A stretch of 64,000 nt of DNA from Spisula solida (GCA_947247005.1 OX365947.1:3300530-3364529), one strand, 5' to 3'. Positions 25,839 through 37,425 are shown, numbered from the stretch's first letter. The notes: generated by a model from the sequence alone, not told the origin. Program-made: numbers and translations.

Positions 25839-26163
25839 AGGCCGAACTTAAAATATTTTTGGTTTCCCCATCCCGACCCTAACAGATTTAGAATGGGAAG
25901 GTAGGTAGGGTAAATATTTTTTTTTGAATTGTTTCAGTATGATAATTTATGGTCTAGACATACAAATAATGAAATTTAGAATTAACTCAAAGGTGAAAAC
26001 CAACTAAAAGAAAGAAGCCAGCAAACAAAAATATAAAATTTTCACTTCCAATTTTTAATAAAAAAAATATTATTTCAATTTGGGCAATAAAATATTTTGG
26101 GTAGGGCCCTTTTTATCGGGTAGGTAGGGGACGGGGAAACAAACAATATTTTATTTTAGGCCT
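25839..26163. mobile_element. MITE with AGGCC ends
   Basis: The left end contains TAAAATATTTTTGGTTTCCC followed by CATCCCGACCC. The right end complements it (GGGGAAACAAACAATATTTT then ATTTTAGGCCT). The inverted ends are about 45 bp and imperfect; the element is 325 bp and non-coding. Its target duplication is not clear. Confidence 0.65.
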
Positions 26164-26364
26164 TATAGTAGGTAAGTTATGTCTGGTGTTTTAATGTGGT
26201 ATTTATGAAGCCACTAATTGTATTCTCTAATTTAGTTATACCAAGCTGTCATTGTCTTAATTGGTTAATTACAATAAAATATATAACACTACATAATGTT
26301 GTTACTTCTTAATTTTTTATAAGATGAAGAATTTATGTACTTTGCTACAAGGCGGAAGTTTCTT

Positions 26365-26628
26365 AGTTTAGTTTATACTGATTTATTTAAGGTCGATTGT
26401 CACACAAGTTTTTTCAACTTGTATTAATCACTCTCCACACCTCATTCCTGATTTTATCAATCGCAACGAGGGTATGAGAGAAGAGAAGCCAGTTTCCAGT
26501 TTATGCAGTTTAGCAAGGGAATAACTGGTACCTTTTTATGTCGTCTTTGGTATAATGTTGCCTGGGATCAAACTCGGGACCTCTCGCACTCGAAGCGAAC
26601 GCTCTACCACTAGGCTATCGAAGAGACA
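26365..26628 (-). mobile_element. tRNA-derived SINE family 2, copy 1, with 10-bp TSD
   Basis: On the minus strand the head reads TAGCCTAGTGGTAGAGCG (A box), then a B-box variant GTTTGATCCCAGGC. The body contains ACCAAAGACGACATAAAAAG and CTCTTCTCTCATACCCTCG. The copy is flanked by GAAGTTTCTT at 26355-26364 and 26629-26638. A 10-bp direct repeat of this kind fits LINE-style retrotransposition. It lies antisense to gene B. Confidence 0.9.
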
Positions 26629-26999
26629 GAAGTTTCTTGTTATTTATATAATGACTTTGTTAATATTTAGATCATGTTTTGTTTAGCCACACCTAAAACA
26701 CCTGAACAATACAATTCAGATAATTATATTGACACATTCAAAGACACATTTATCCAAATCCATGAAAATTTTTCCATTTTTTGCAACTTGTGGCTAGTTA
26801 TTTTACATTAAAAGATTTATAGTTTGTTAAAATGTTACACAACTATGCTGAATGGACACACCACATGGTATTAGATATTTGTAATATTTGGCAAAAAATG
26901 CAAGTAAAAATCTGTCAACATTAAGTCAAAAACAACTTTAAGTATTTGATTCTTTGACCGATTCTAACGAGACATCCTCGACACTCAAGCTGAGAACGT

Positions 27000-27110
27000 A
27001 CTTTCCATACTTACTTACTTAATCCTCTTCGTCCCTCGTGGGACGTAAGCCTGCCATGGTCTCTCTCTACTTAGGTCTGTCTTCGGCCATTCTCTGTACT
27101 TTCCCCTGAA
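27000..27110. repeat. Probable interspersed repeat fragment
   Basis: CTTACTTACTTAATCCTC, TCGTCCCTCGTGGGACGTA and GTCTGTCTTCGGCCATTCTC stand out from the intron by composition. I believe I have seen this type in invertebrate genomes, but no second copy in the window confirms it. Confidence 0.3.
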
Positions 27111-27387
27111 ACTTAATATTTTTCGACATAAGTTCACAGTGAATGTTCCTAAGCAATAAGAAGATGGAAATCAAATGTGCTGATTTAAGTCGAAAAAGTC
27201 AAGCAAACACTAAAATAAGAAAGAAGAAAAATTTGTGGAAATGAAACACAGAAAAACAGAAACATGTCTGAAACTGGAATCATTCCTCTCCCATAAAAAT
27301 GTGGATAATAGCTTTGTAATGTATTTATAATGGACTAAGAGAGGGGCAAGTTAAGTTATGTTTACATTGTATGATGTTGCTTTTCAG

Positions 27388-27497
27388 TCTTAAACCATCT
27401 CAATGGCCTGGACTGCAGCACAGACAGCAGTACAAGATGGACCCCAGATGGCATGCGCAGATGGTGGTGCTTGCACTATGTGAAGAGGACTAAATTA
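27388..27497 (+). CDS. Gene B exon candidate, product unknown
   Basis: This 110-bp block lies between TTGCTTTTCAG and the strong donor AAATTA|GTAAGT. The only frame open to the donor starts with two bases and reads LNHLNGLDCSTDSSTRW, then TPDGMRRWWCLHYVKRTKL, ending in phase 0. The Trp/Arg/Cys-rich stretch GMRRWWCLHYVKR is unlike chance AT-rich translation. The two other frames each reach a stop before the donor. I recognise no family. Confidence 0.65.
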
Positions 27498-27982
27498 GTA
27501 AGTTTTAATTATTAAATCCCCAAAAACAATGTACATTAGGGGGGGCCTTACTTAAAAAATATTTTAAGATAAGACAATGTCTTAACTGCCTGTACAACAA
27601 AGTAATGATAATGAACCCCGCCTTATTGTTTGTCAGAATCCATTTGAAATTAGAGCCTTTCACTGGTCAGCTAACTTCTCCATTCACTTTCATTGGTCAA
27701 CTTCTCAATTCACATCTGTTGTACAAGGTCAAATAATATTTGATTAAGGTTGTTTGACAACAATCTTACAACTTGTCAATAGTCATAGTAAAAAGGTCAT
27801 GTAATATTTTTAAGTGGGTTGTTCAATAAATACATGGACTTTTGCTCCGATTTTTGTATTGCTATTCAAAATCTTGTCCAAAAAACGTATTTTACTTAAT
27901 CTACCACTATTCACTTTGACGTCGTCACACGATACATTAGCAGGAGGTCATGATGTAACTTCCGTAAAATATTGTTGTTGTT

Positions 27983-28306
27983 AGTCCCCTACCGGTTTTT
28001 GACCGGAGGGGACTATAGATTTGCCCTCCGTTCGTCCGTCAGTCCATCCGTCAGTCAGTCAGTCTGTCCGTCCGTCCGTCCGTCCGTCCGTCCGTCAAAC
28101 AATCTGGATCCTGACATAACTCAAACAGCTTCCAAGCTAGGCTTATAAAACTTGATATGTGGATAGGGGGCAATAAGGGGATGATGCACGTCTAAAAATA
28201 TTTTGATTCTGACAAATATTGTGGTTGCTATGGCAACAGAAACATTGAAAATGGCCTTAAACTGGTAGGGGACTTCTGTATTGCTTGCAATTCTTAATTA
28301 CTTGTT
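27983..28306 (+). mobile_element. AGTCCCC-box repeat, copy 3
   Basis: Full-length copy with the longest pyrimidine-rich tract of the family: CAGTC and CCGTC units fill 28028-28096. The body and right end match copies 2 and 4. Length differences between copies come mostly from this tract. Confidence 0.9.
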
Positions 28307-28339
28307 GTACTTATTTCCACACTGGCCACTGACTGATTG

Positions 28340-28622
28340 AATTTTCTGTTGTTGTCAAGAAGACTTTTGCATCAAATGTCAACAAAACATGGCATTGAAA
28401 TGTGGACAAATTCTGTGTTAAAATAACACACCAAAGCAAACTTTGCACTTGATAGAACAGTCAAACACTATGTACTTCATGTATACGGAGTGGCACGAAT
28501 GTTGAAGGAAGTAAAGAACCTCTTTGGAAGATGGTCAGTGAGAAGAAAGGCCGTCATCAACAATGTTAACAATTTGAGATATAAAGTTGAGGCAATCATC
28601 AAAGACGGTCAGTTCTACTGCT
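28340..28622 (+). other. Coding-like tract, exon borders unresolved
   Basis: Several frames look protein-like. From 28430 one frame reads through DRTVKHYVLHVYGVARML and KEVKNLFGRW to QFYC and a TGA at 28621. A second frame starting after the AG at 28453-28454 reads GTNVEGSKEPLWKMVSEKKG. An upstream frame at about 28356 reads RLLHQMSTKHGIEMWTNS. Donor-like GTCAGT/GTGAGA sites occur at 28534-28540. A gene B exon is required here by phase (starts 0, ends 2 between 27497 and 29107), but none of these readings satisfies it exactly. Confidence 0.3.
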
Positions 28623-28795
28623 GAGAAACTTTTGTTTTCGACTAGTTGCATGATTCTTATTGAAGCTTGGGTATAGTACAGAGCCTTTGACGTGATTCTC
28701 AACCTTCATTTAGCATATATATTTGTCTATATTTATAACCCCAGTTGTATGTTTTCATAAGCAGGGAGTATTTCGAAGACACCCAATGTGTAATA

Positions 28796-28969
28796 CAGTC
28801 AGATCTCGATACAACGACGCTGTTTGTTTCCAAGAAAAATGTCATTGTGACGAATATGTCAGTATACTGAATTTATAAAAAGAGCATTTTAATGCTTTTG
28901 TTCCCAAATTTGATGTCAGTATAATGAATTTGTCAGTATATTAGGTGTCGTAATATCGAGATCTGACTG
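28796..28969. mobile_element. pogo-like MITE with TA target site
   Basis: CAGTCAGATCTCGATACAAC at the left is mirrored by ATATCGAGATCTGACTG at the right, with TA directly outside both ends (28794-28795 and 28970-28971). The short, symmetric, CAG-starting ends and TA flanks are typical of non-autonomous Tc1/mariner/pogo elements. Length 174 bp, non-coding. Confidence 0.85.
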
Positions 28970-29106
28970 TACAATCACAAATCTAAAGGACCGATATTGC
29001 ACAAATTACTTGCGGAAATTTATATTTTCAAGGCAAGAACCTTGTAATATATTCATGCATAAAGGTCAGAATCGAGCCAAAGTCTCTGTTCTATATATTC
29101 ATTTAG

Positions 29107-29213
29107 TATGTGCCTGCTCGGTGCCAAAGCTATAAAAGAGGGTGGAGAAGAAAAGCCTGCTGATGTCCTTGTAAAAAATGAGCTAGGTTACCTCAGTTTG
29201 AAGATGACCGTTG
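29107..29213 (+). CDS. Gene B exon candidate, product unknown
   Basis: A 107-bp block between TATTCATTTAG and the strong donor GTTG|GTAAGG. Only one frame is open: after one carried base it reads MCLLGAKAIKEGGEEKPAD then VLVKNELGYLSLKMTV, and leaves one base. The charged KEGGEEKPAD linker followed by an amphipathic segment is clearly protein-like. The leftover G joins with the first two bases of the exon at 35539 to give Asp. Function unknown; a helical-repeat protein is a guess from residue pattern. Confidence 0.7.
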
Positions 29214-29355
29214 GTAAGGCGATATAGACTGTTTTTTTTGCTTGTATAATAGTCATTGTTCAGTGAATCTTTATTGATAACAATTCGTGTCCGCAATATT
29301 CCAATTGATGTCTGTAAAATTTCACTGATTTCACAAAATAATTTCCACAAAATAC

Positions 29356-29608
29356 TAATTTATTTAAGGTCGATTGTGAAACAAGTGTTTCCAACTTATA
29401 TTAATCACTCTCGACACCTCATTCCTGATGTTATTCATCACAACGAGGGTATGAGAGAAGAGAAGCCAGTTTCTCTTTTATGCTGAGCGTCTAGCAAGGG
29501 AGTTTCTGGTACCATTTTTATTTCGTCTTTGGTATGACACGGCCTGGGATCGAACCCGAGACCTCCCACATTCGAAGTGAACGCTCAACCACTAGGCTAT
29601 CGAAGAGG
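29356..29608 (-). mobile_element. tRNA-derived SINE family 2, copy 2, with 9-bp TSD
   Basis: Best-preserved member. On the minus strand: A box TAGCCTAGTGGTTGAGCG and canonical B box GGTTCGATCCC, then the family body. Direct repeats ACAAAATAC flank it at 29347-29355 and 29609-29617. The head ends in a T/A-rich tail on the low-coordinate side. Antisense to gene B. Confidence 0.92.
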
Positions 29609-30370
29609 ACAAAATACGTATGTTAGTTATAACAAAACTCCACAAATTCAATGAACATCCCTTTTACTTGTTTATGATGTAATAGTCAGTATGAATGAAA
29701 GATTTTGTAAATTCAGAATATTTGTATTGTTTGGCAAAATAGCATTGTTCAAGTGTCACACAGTGGACTTTTGATTAATTATTTACATGTACCTTGTATA
29801 TAACTCTATGGTGGTGTTATTAAAACTACTCAATTTGACTCATTCACAACATCATATAGCAATATTTGAATTGGACTCTGCAAATAAAAAATGCAAATAA
29901 ATATTTCCAAATTGAATTTAATTTGATTAAAGTGAATTCCGCCATGATATATGCTCAAATGTCGTGGCATTTCTATAAACAAACATAGCCTTAATGTATT
30001 CTGCTGTTTCTAAACAAATCTCTCATCGATTGTTGACTTTAGTAAGGAACAAACAATTTGACAATTGACAGATCAAATTAAATTTTGTTTATCAAAAATG
30101 TTGAAATGTACTTTAGTTAAATTGAATTATGTCAAACATGGCATTCAATTTGTTTTTCTTTCCTCTCAAAGCAGTTTTATCCGGCCCATTGTTAAAGGTC
30201 ATCTTTATACACGTTCAATGGCAGTTTCAAATAATATTAATGAGCATGACAGGTTTTAATTGAAAAACCCACCTTAACTTTTTCACTGAATGCCTCTGAT
30301 ATATAGTATATGTTACTCAAGTTCAAATTTCTTACATAAACATTCTAAGCTTAAACAGATTTCCCACAGT

Positions 30371-30945
30371 CATGGAAAAGTCAGGAAAAAATATAATTTT
30401 TTTCAAGGTCAGGGAAAAGTCAGGGAATTTTGGAATTAGTCAGGGAAATCTGGAAATTGAGCAAAAGTCAGGGAATTTTGGAATTAGTCAGGGAAATCTG
30501 GAAATTGAGCAAAAGTCAGGGAAAAGTCAGGGAATTTTGGAATTAGTCAGGGAAATCTGGAAATTGATCAAAAGTCAGGGAAAAGTCAGGGAATTTTGGA
30601 ATTAGTCAGGGAAATCTGGAAATTGAGCAAAAGTCAGGGAATTTTTCATTGAACCTCTTGATAAGCGTCATTTCCTATGAAGAGAATACATGTAAGACTG
30701 AAAAAAATCCTCGCTCCCTATGCTCGCTCGGACTAATTCTTAGTTATAATAACTTTATGTCAAACAACAGCCTTAAAAACTACTACCTTAAACTTTTTTG
30801 TTCCATATAAAGGAAATATAGCCACCTTTTCTTTATTTTATGGCCATGTTTTGCTCTAACAAAAAGATGCTGTGTAGCCCGATCGCTCTAAAAAAGTCAG
30901 GGAAAACTGCTCTGTAGTCAGGGAAAAAGTCAGGGAATTTTGTCT
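30371..30945. repeat. GTCAGGGAA tandem repeat region
   Basis: From 30371 to 30655, units of about 48-62 bp contain AAAAGTCAGGGAATTTTGGA, ATTAGTCAGGGAAATCTGG and AAATTGAGCA. GTCAGGGAAAA motifs reappear at 30894-30945 after a gap of unique sequence, so this may be one element with an internally amplified end. Confidence 0.75.
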
Positions 30946-31054
30946 AAGAAAAGATGTTAAAGATGTTAAATCTTCATCGGTCAAAGACCATATTATGATC
31001 AAACAGGCTCTGCAATCTGTTCATTCATTTGTTATAATGGTTTCAAACTGTTTT

Positions 31055-31250
31055 TCAACCATTTTTCAGTTATATTCGGTAGCTGATTCACCCAACTGGC
31101 CTTCCTGGACTTACCCTTCCTCAAGCATTCAGCTGCTTCTCCACATTTGTAGAAAAATCAACATCGGTAAATTAAGTATCATGACTGGGAATCAAACCTA
31201 AGTCCTGTGTAACAAATCCAGCACCCTAACTATTGAACCTCGGACGCTGT
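31055..31250 (-). mobile_element. Degenerate tRNA-derived SINE (family 3)
   Basis: On the minus strand a tRNA-like head (GTTCAATAGTTAGGGTGCTG, then B box GGTTTGATTCCCAGTC) is followed by a body containing GGAAGGCCAGTTGGGTGAAT. The A box is damaged. Only one copy is present here, so limits are approximate. The plus-strand frame that crosses it is not a gene. Confidence 0.6.
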
Positions 31251-32307
31251 TATCCAGTGATCAGTACCAGTGACCTTTTCTATTTTTATTTGATGATCTG
31301 AAACCAATGAGCATGAATTAGGGATAGATAAAACAGTATAACTCTAGCGCGATAAGTTGCAATACAAAAACAAACACAAAGTCCGCTATATTTGTCGTTT
31401 CTGAATATTTAGGAACATGAAAACTTTATATGTTGTGCCAAATGTTTGAATGCTTTCATTGGTAAGAGTTATGGTCCTTGATTTTAATCCATAACAAAAA
31501 TATAGGCAATATTGTGTTTTGTTTTTGTACTGCAATTTATCGCGTTGGAGTTATTTAGGTGTATAATATATAACACAGTGACTGTGTATCTGATGTTAGT
31601 CTGTCAATACAATGTTTTACATCAGAAAATATGCCCTGCAAAAATTTTGCTAAACACTCATAAACATATCAATACATATTTTTGTTCACGCCCTCTAGGA
31701 ATTCTTTGAATTTTGTGTGGCAAATCACTACAGGTATTATATTTTCATCCTTTGCCTGCACCCAGTAATGGAGGAGGTTTTTTAACATCAGTTCATGCTG
31801 AAAGGTTTTACCATTTTATGTAACTGGCTTGCAATTATTGGTTTTCTTCGATAGGTAAAAGTATTGATATATCTTTCCATATGTGTGGCCTTCTGGAACC
31901 CTGACAAACCACAGAAAAATTATCAAAACTTTTATGTGTTTGCCAACAATTGAAGACTAGTGTTTTCTGGGATAAGTACTCCTGCAAGTTCAATAATTAT
32001 ACAAATATTTATGATTATGTATTTGTTTTAAAATGTATAATGATATATTTCCTCTATAGATCTATGGAGTCTTTCTTACGACCCGTTAGATACCAGCGCT
32101 GATATTTTTTGACTTACACTTTGATATTTGAAGCAATGGTGTCTCATAAGTTTGAGAAGAAATTCACCAACTGTTTTTTAGTGTACATAGAAATATGAAG
32201 AATAAAGTGTAAATAAATCAAAATGTATGCTGACTTCTTTAGTGCCGAGCTTAAGCCTTTATTCGCAAGTCAGCTTTCTGCTGAAACACAGCAGGCATAA
32301 TTATGTG

Positions 32308-32377
32308 TGCCTCCACCCGGATTTGAACCGGTTGCCAGATTTGACGACAAGCGCGCTAACCACTGAGCTACGGAGAC
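32308..32377 (-). mobile_element. tRNA-like SINE head (family 4)
   Basis: On the minus strand GTCTCCG at the 5' end can pair with TGGAGGC near the 3' end, with G-T wobbles. The A box is TAGCTCAGTGGTTAGCGC and the B box GGTTCAAATCC. The anticodon stem (CTTGT/TCTGG) pairs badly and the D stem has a mismatch, so this is more likely a SINE head or tRNA pseudogene than a working tRNA. Flanking sequence to 32230 may be its body. Confidence 0.6.
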
Positions 32378-32461
32378 CACACTGTATGATTAGTAGTGCT
32401 GAGAGTTTCTGCCTTGAGAATGCAGGTGGCTATCTTACCGGCCATATGACACATGCTTGTC

Positions 32462-32521
32462 AGATTTGAACTTCGAACCTTCTAATCCGGAGGTAGATGC
32501 TATAACCACTTGGCCACCAGT
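32462..32521 (-). mobile_element. Second tRNA-like SINE head (family 5)
   Basis: On the minus strand: A box TGGCCAAGTGGTTATAGC and B box AGGTTCGAAGTTCAAATC. It lies 85 bp from a different tRNA-like head in the same orientation, which suggests either two insertions or a composite SINE. Confidence 0.55.
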
Positions 32522-33573
32522 GAGATTATACATCTACAGCTTCAAGTTAACTAGACTATATGTATAATTATTTACGTGCAGATAGACAAGGCTTGTCATC
32601 AATAAAATATGATAACAATATGTTATCAATTGGAACAACAGAGATATCAGATATTGTTCTTATACTGGAATCTGAAGTACAAATGTAAATCAAGAAATCA
32701 AGATTTATGAAGCAATAGTTCTGGAGACTTCCTATCTATGTCAATGATTTTTTTCCTTCTTTATTACTTTCCCAATAGCGAAAAGGCATCAATTTCCCCA
32801 AATTTGAATGGAGAAATTCGCAATGAACATTTAAAAAAAAAAATTTCAAAGTTATGAACATTAATAACAAGAGGTCAAGCATAAAAGTTCAAGGAATCAA
32901 GAAAACAGTCACATGTAATCTCTTTTTCTGTTTTATTTGGCCTTTTTCTGTTTCATGAAATTTCCCAATTTCAAGTTGTCACGACGCGATAATTCCCAAT
33001 TTAATTGGACCCGGACCCTTTCCCAAAGAGGCAAAAGAAATCACTGTGTGTGTTATACCTATCACTGAAATTCTGTGCTAAACAGCTATTCTCAAAATGA
33101 CAAGAAAATATACAAATAAAGAAATTGTATGTAGCAGCAAAATCTGTTAAATCTTCTTTAATGATGCATTTATCGATGAACCAATATTAGTGGTGCAGTA
33201 TTTATGTTTATGATGAAGCAATATAAGTAGCACAGTATTGTTTGAATCTCTATCAGTCCTATTTGAGTTATGATAACTAGATTCAGGTATTGTACAGGGA
33301 GTCATACTGTGATGTATTGTGATCTTTATGTCTGATATCGGGATATATTGCAATACATTGATGCAATCACTATGCTGATTGTAACCATTTAATTGTTTTG
33401 TTGTAAGACCTATGTAAGAGTAAAAAAATGGTCCAGGCTGGGAAGTAGATGTTCCTTCATTGGAATGATACACAGGACATGTTGAGTTTACAATAGCAAG
33501 TCCAATGAGCTTTCTTCCTAGGCTGAAATAGGAACATACTGATGGTTTACCCCTCTTGATTTGTCATGAAACA

Positions 33574-35345
33574 TTGATATACATATAGCCTGTTTTACCC
33601 CTGGATATATTGATATTTATAGCCTTGTTTTATCCCTGGATATATGGATAGACATAGTCTTGTTTTACCCCTAGATATATGTATAGACATAGCCTTGTTT
33701 TACCCCTAGATATATGTATAGATAAAGCCTTGTTTTACCCCTAGATATATGTATAGACATAGCCTTGTTTTACTCCTAGATATATGGATAGATAAAGCCT
33801 TGTTTTACCCCTAGATATATGGATAGACATAGCCTTGTTTTACCCCTAGATATATGGATAGATAAAGCCTTGTTTTACCCCTAGATATATGTATAGACAT
33901 AGCCTTGTTTTACCCCTAGATATATGGATATTCATAGCCTTGTTTTACCCCCGGATATATGGAAAGATAAAGCATTGTTTTACCCCTGGATATATGGATA
34001 GATGAAGCATTGTTTTACCCTTGGATATATGGATAGATAAAGCCTTGTTTACCCCTAGATATATGTATAGACATAGCCTTGTTTTACCCCTAGATATATG
34101 GATATTCATAGCTTTGTTTTACCCTGGAATATATGGATAGATAAAGCATTGTTTTACCCCTGGATATATGGATAGATGAAGCATTGTTTTACCCTTGGAT
34201 ATATGGATAGACAAAGCCTTGTTTTACCCCTAGATATATGGATAGACATAGACTTGTTTTACCCCTAGATATATGGATATTCATAGCCTTGTTTTATCCC
34301 TGGATATATGGATAGACATAGCCTTGTTTTACCCCTAGATATATGGATAGACAAAGCCTTGTTTTACCCCTAGATATATGGATAGACAAAGCCTTGTTTT
34401 ACCCCTAGATATATGGATAGACATAGACTTGTTTTACCCCTAGATATATGGATATTCATAGCCTTGTTTTATCCCTGGATATATGGATAGACATAGCCTT
34501 GTTTTACCCCTAGATATATGGATAGACATAGCCTTGTTTTACCCCTAGATATATGGATATTCGTAGCCTTGTTTTATCCCTAGATATATGGATAGACATA
34601 GCCTTGTTTTACCCCTGGATATATGGATAGACATAGCCTTGTTTTATCCCTAGATATATGGATAGACATAGCCTTGTTTTATCCCTAGATATATGGATAG
34701 ACATAGCCTTGTTTTACCCCTGGATATATGGATAGACATAGCCTTGATATATGGATATTCATAGCCTTGTTTTACCCCTAGATATATGGATATTCATAGC
34801 CTTGTTTTATCCCTGGATATATGGATAGACATAGCCTTGTTTTACCCCTGGATATATGGATAGATAAAGCCTTGTTTTACCCCTGGATATATAGATAGAG
34901 ATAGCCTTGTTTTACCCCTGGATATATGGATAGATGAAGCATTGTTTTACCCCTGGATATATAGATAGACATAGCCTTGTTTTACCCCTGGATATATAGA
35001 TAGAGATAGCCTTGTTTTACCCCTGGATAAATGGATAGATGAAGCATTGTTTTACCCCTGGATATATGGATAGATAAAGCCTTGTTTTACTGCCGGATAT
35101 ATAGATAGATATAGCCTTGTTTTACCCCTGGATATATGGATAGACATAGCCTTGTTTTACTCCAGGATATATGGATAGTCATGGCCTTGTTTTACTCCAG
35201 GATATATGGATAGTCATGGCCTTGTTTTACCCCTGGATGTATGGATAGACAAAGCCTTGTTTTATCCCTGGACATATATGTATAGAAAAAGCCTTGGTTT
35301 TACCCTGGATATAGGAATAGATAAAGTATTGTGTTATTCCTGGAT
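33574..35345. repeat. 35-bp tandem repeat, about 50 copies
   Basis: Unit core TAGCCTTGTTTTACCCCTAG followed by ATATATGGATAGACA. Variants (CTGG for CTAG, TTCATAG for ACATAG, GATGAAGCATTG) recur in ordered groups, showing multi-unit duplications. On the plus strand each CTAG-type unit contains TTGTTTTACCCCTAG, which resembles a 3' splice site. The array ends about 190 bp before the gene B exon at 35539. Confidence 0.92.
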
Positions 35346-35538
35346 ATGTACTTAATACAACAATGTTTGGTTCAGCGTTTGCTTATTTGTTTTCCTTGTA
35401 TTTCTGTCTGTCAAAGTTGCTAATGAGGCGGGTATTAGTCAGTATTGTTACATGATAACTGGATGGGTTTCAGGTCAAAGCTGGTAACAACATAACATAT
35501 GCTTTCACTTGAAATACTTTTCTATCTGTTTTTCTCAG

Positions 35539-35644
35539 ATATAAGCCTGTATATTGACAAGTTGGCTATTCTAGCATCTGCCAAAAATAATGTTATGAAA
35601 TATAGCTACTTGTACTGGTTCATAATGAGTACAATATGCCATAT
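35539..35644 (+). CDS. Gene B exon candidate, product unknown
   Basis: A 106-bp block between CTGTTTTTCTCAG and the strong donor CATAT|GTAAGT. Only one frame is open: after two carried bases it reads ISLYIDKLAILASAKNNVM then KYSYLYWFIMSTICH, and leaves two bases. Its start phase accepts the one base left by the exon at 29213. Its end phase fits the exon at 39990. The pattern of L, I, Y and A suits packed helices. Whether the exon at 38187 comes between is unresolved. Confidence 0.65.
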
Positions 35645-35892
35645 GTAAGTTCTCCTTAACTTGTTCTACTACAACATACTAGCTTGTTCTATCACTTTCA
35701 TTTTATGGAAAATATTAAATTACAAGTACATGGATTTTATGGTTTTATGATTTTGTTTCTGGTTTACATTGTTTTATATAATGTAAGGCAGTGGACATAA
35801 CTAGTTTTTTCTGGAAAGCTAAGAATCACTGTTGACTTGCCCTATCAACTCCTCCACATGTGATTTTGTGGAAAAACACAATCTGCCTAACA

Positions 35893-36440
35893 CTGGAGTC
35901 AAACCCACAGCCTGAGTGAACCCTGGAATCAAACCCACAGAGGCCGAGTGAACCCTGGAGTCAACCCCACAGAGCCCGAGTGAACCCTGGAGTCAAACCC
36001 ACAGAGGCCGAGTGAACCCTGGAGTCAAACCCACAGAGCCCGAGTGAACCCTGGAGTCAAACCCACAGAGGCCGAGTGAACCCTGGAGTCATACCCACAG
36101 AGCCCGAGTGAACCCTGGAGTCAAACCCACAGAGCCCGAGTGAAACCTGGAGTCAAACCCACAGAGCCCGAGTGAACCCTGGAGTCAAACCCACAGAGCC
36201 CGAGTGAACCCTGGAGTCAAACCCACAGAGCCCGAGTGAACCCTGGAGTCAAACCCACAGAGCCCGAGTGAACCCTGGAGTCAAACCCACAGAGTGCTAG
36301 TAAACCCTGGAGTCAAACCCACAGAGCCCGAGTGAACCCTGGAGTCAAACCCACAGAGCCCGAGTGAACCCTGGAGTCAAACCCACAGAGCCCGAGTGAA
36401 CCATGAAGTGGAACCCACAGAGCCCGAGTGAACCCTGGGG
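35893..36440. repeat. 32-bp tandem repeat carrying a B-box-like motif, about 17 copies
   Basis: The unit is GAGCCCGAGTGAACCC followed by TGGAGTCAAACCCACA. The complement contains GGGTTTGACTCC, matching the Pol III B-box consensus (GGTTYGANNCC). Early units alternate GAGGCCGAG and GAGCCCGAG, giving a 64-bp higher-order period before becoming uniform. It is markedly GC-richer than its flanks. Confidence 0.92.
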
Positions 36441-36740
36441 TCTATCAGCTGTTAAATTATGCTAATAGAAGGTCGAGAGTCGTGTCAATTTCTCGTGACT
36501 ATACATGAAGCCTGTTTCTATTTGTATTTTTATTAAATCGATTATTTATTTAAAGCATTTTTATAATTATGTGGGCATAGGTGATCAGACCATTGATCAT
36601 TAATTTCTTGCTAAAACATTCCTAAACAATTGAATGAGTCATTTCATATTATTGATATTTGAAAGACTTATAAAACATAAGGCATGTTTATTTGGAACTA
36701 ATCATTCAAGGATCCAAATTATCACAGATATATAAATCGA

Positions 36741-36904
36741 TTAATCAGGTCAGTCACTTGTTTATGTAACATTGTGTACATAAACATTGCAATTTCTCTT
36801 ATTAATGTCTTTAATTGATAATTCCAATTAAAATGTTTAAACAATCACAATACAATGTTATGATATTGCAATGTTTGTATACAAGTGACAGACCTGATTA
36901 AAAG
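36741..36904. mobile_element. MITE flanked by TTAA, copy 2
   Basis: TTAATCAGGTCAGTCACTTG at the left is mirrored by CAAGTGACAGACCTGATTAA at the right; the inverted ends are about 34 bp. TTAA at both borders would fit a TTAA-targeting (piggyBac-like) element, but TA targeting cannot be excluded. A worn copy lies at 24224. Confidence 0.7.
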
Positions 36905-36944
36905 GTCTATATATCAGTGTACAAATGAGTCAACTTCCGGTAAT

Positions 36945-37425
36945 CGCAATAAGGAGTACACATTGAATTGTATAGTCTTGCAATAAGTTGTACAGTGATA
37001 GGAAATCAACAATGTTCCAATCACAATAAGTCATACAAGTTGAATTGTATAGTATCCCAATAGGTTGTACAGTGATAGGAAATCACAGGATGTTCCAATT
37101 ACAATAAGTCATACATGTTAAATTGTTTAGTATCCCAATAAGTCATACAGTGATTTGGTTGAATTGTATATTATCACAATTAGTCATACAGTGATTGAAT
37201 TGTTTAGTATCCCAATAAGTTGTACAGTGATAGGAAATCACCGGATGTTTCAATTACAATAAGTCATACATGTTGAATTGTTTAGTATCCCAATAAGTCA
37301 TACAGTGATTTAGTTGAATTGTTTAGTATCCCAATAAGTCATACAGTGATTTAGTTGAATTGTATAGTATCCCAATAAGTCATACAGTGATTGAATTTTA
37401 TAGTATCCTAATAAGTCATACAGTG
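36945..37425. repeat. Mixed 35/57-bp tandem repeat
   Basis: Units contain GAATTGTATAGTATCCCAAT and AAGTCATACAGTGAT. Some are extended by AGGAAATCACAGGATGTTCC. There are about ten irregular copies. Confidence 0.8.

Noticed and set aside
28356..28430. Cysteine-rich frame CCCQEDFCIKCQQNMALKCG resembling a zinc-binding motif
   Set aside because: It is bounded by stops within about 80 bp and competes with two other open frames in the same bases. The spacing matches no zinc-finger type I can name.
32308..32377. A working tRNA gene
   Set aside because: The acceptor stem can pair, but the anticodon stem has two mismatches and the D stem one, and a second tRNA-like head follows. A SINE head or pseudogene is more likely.
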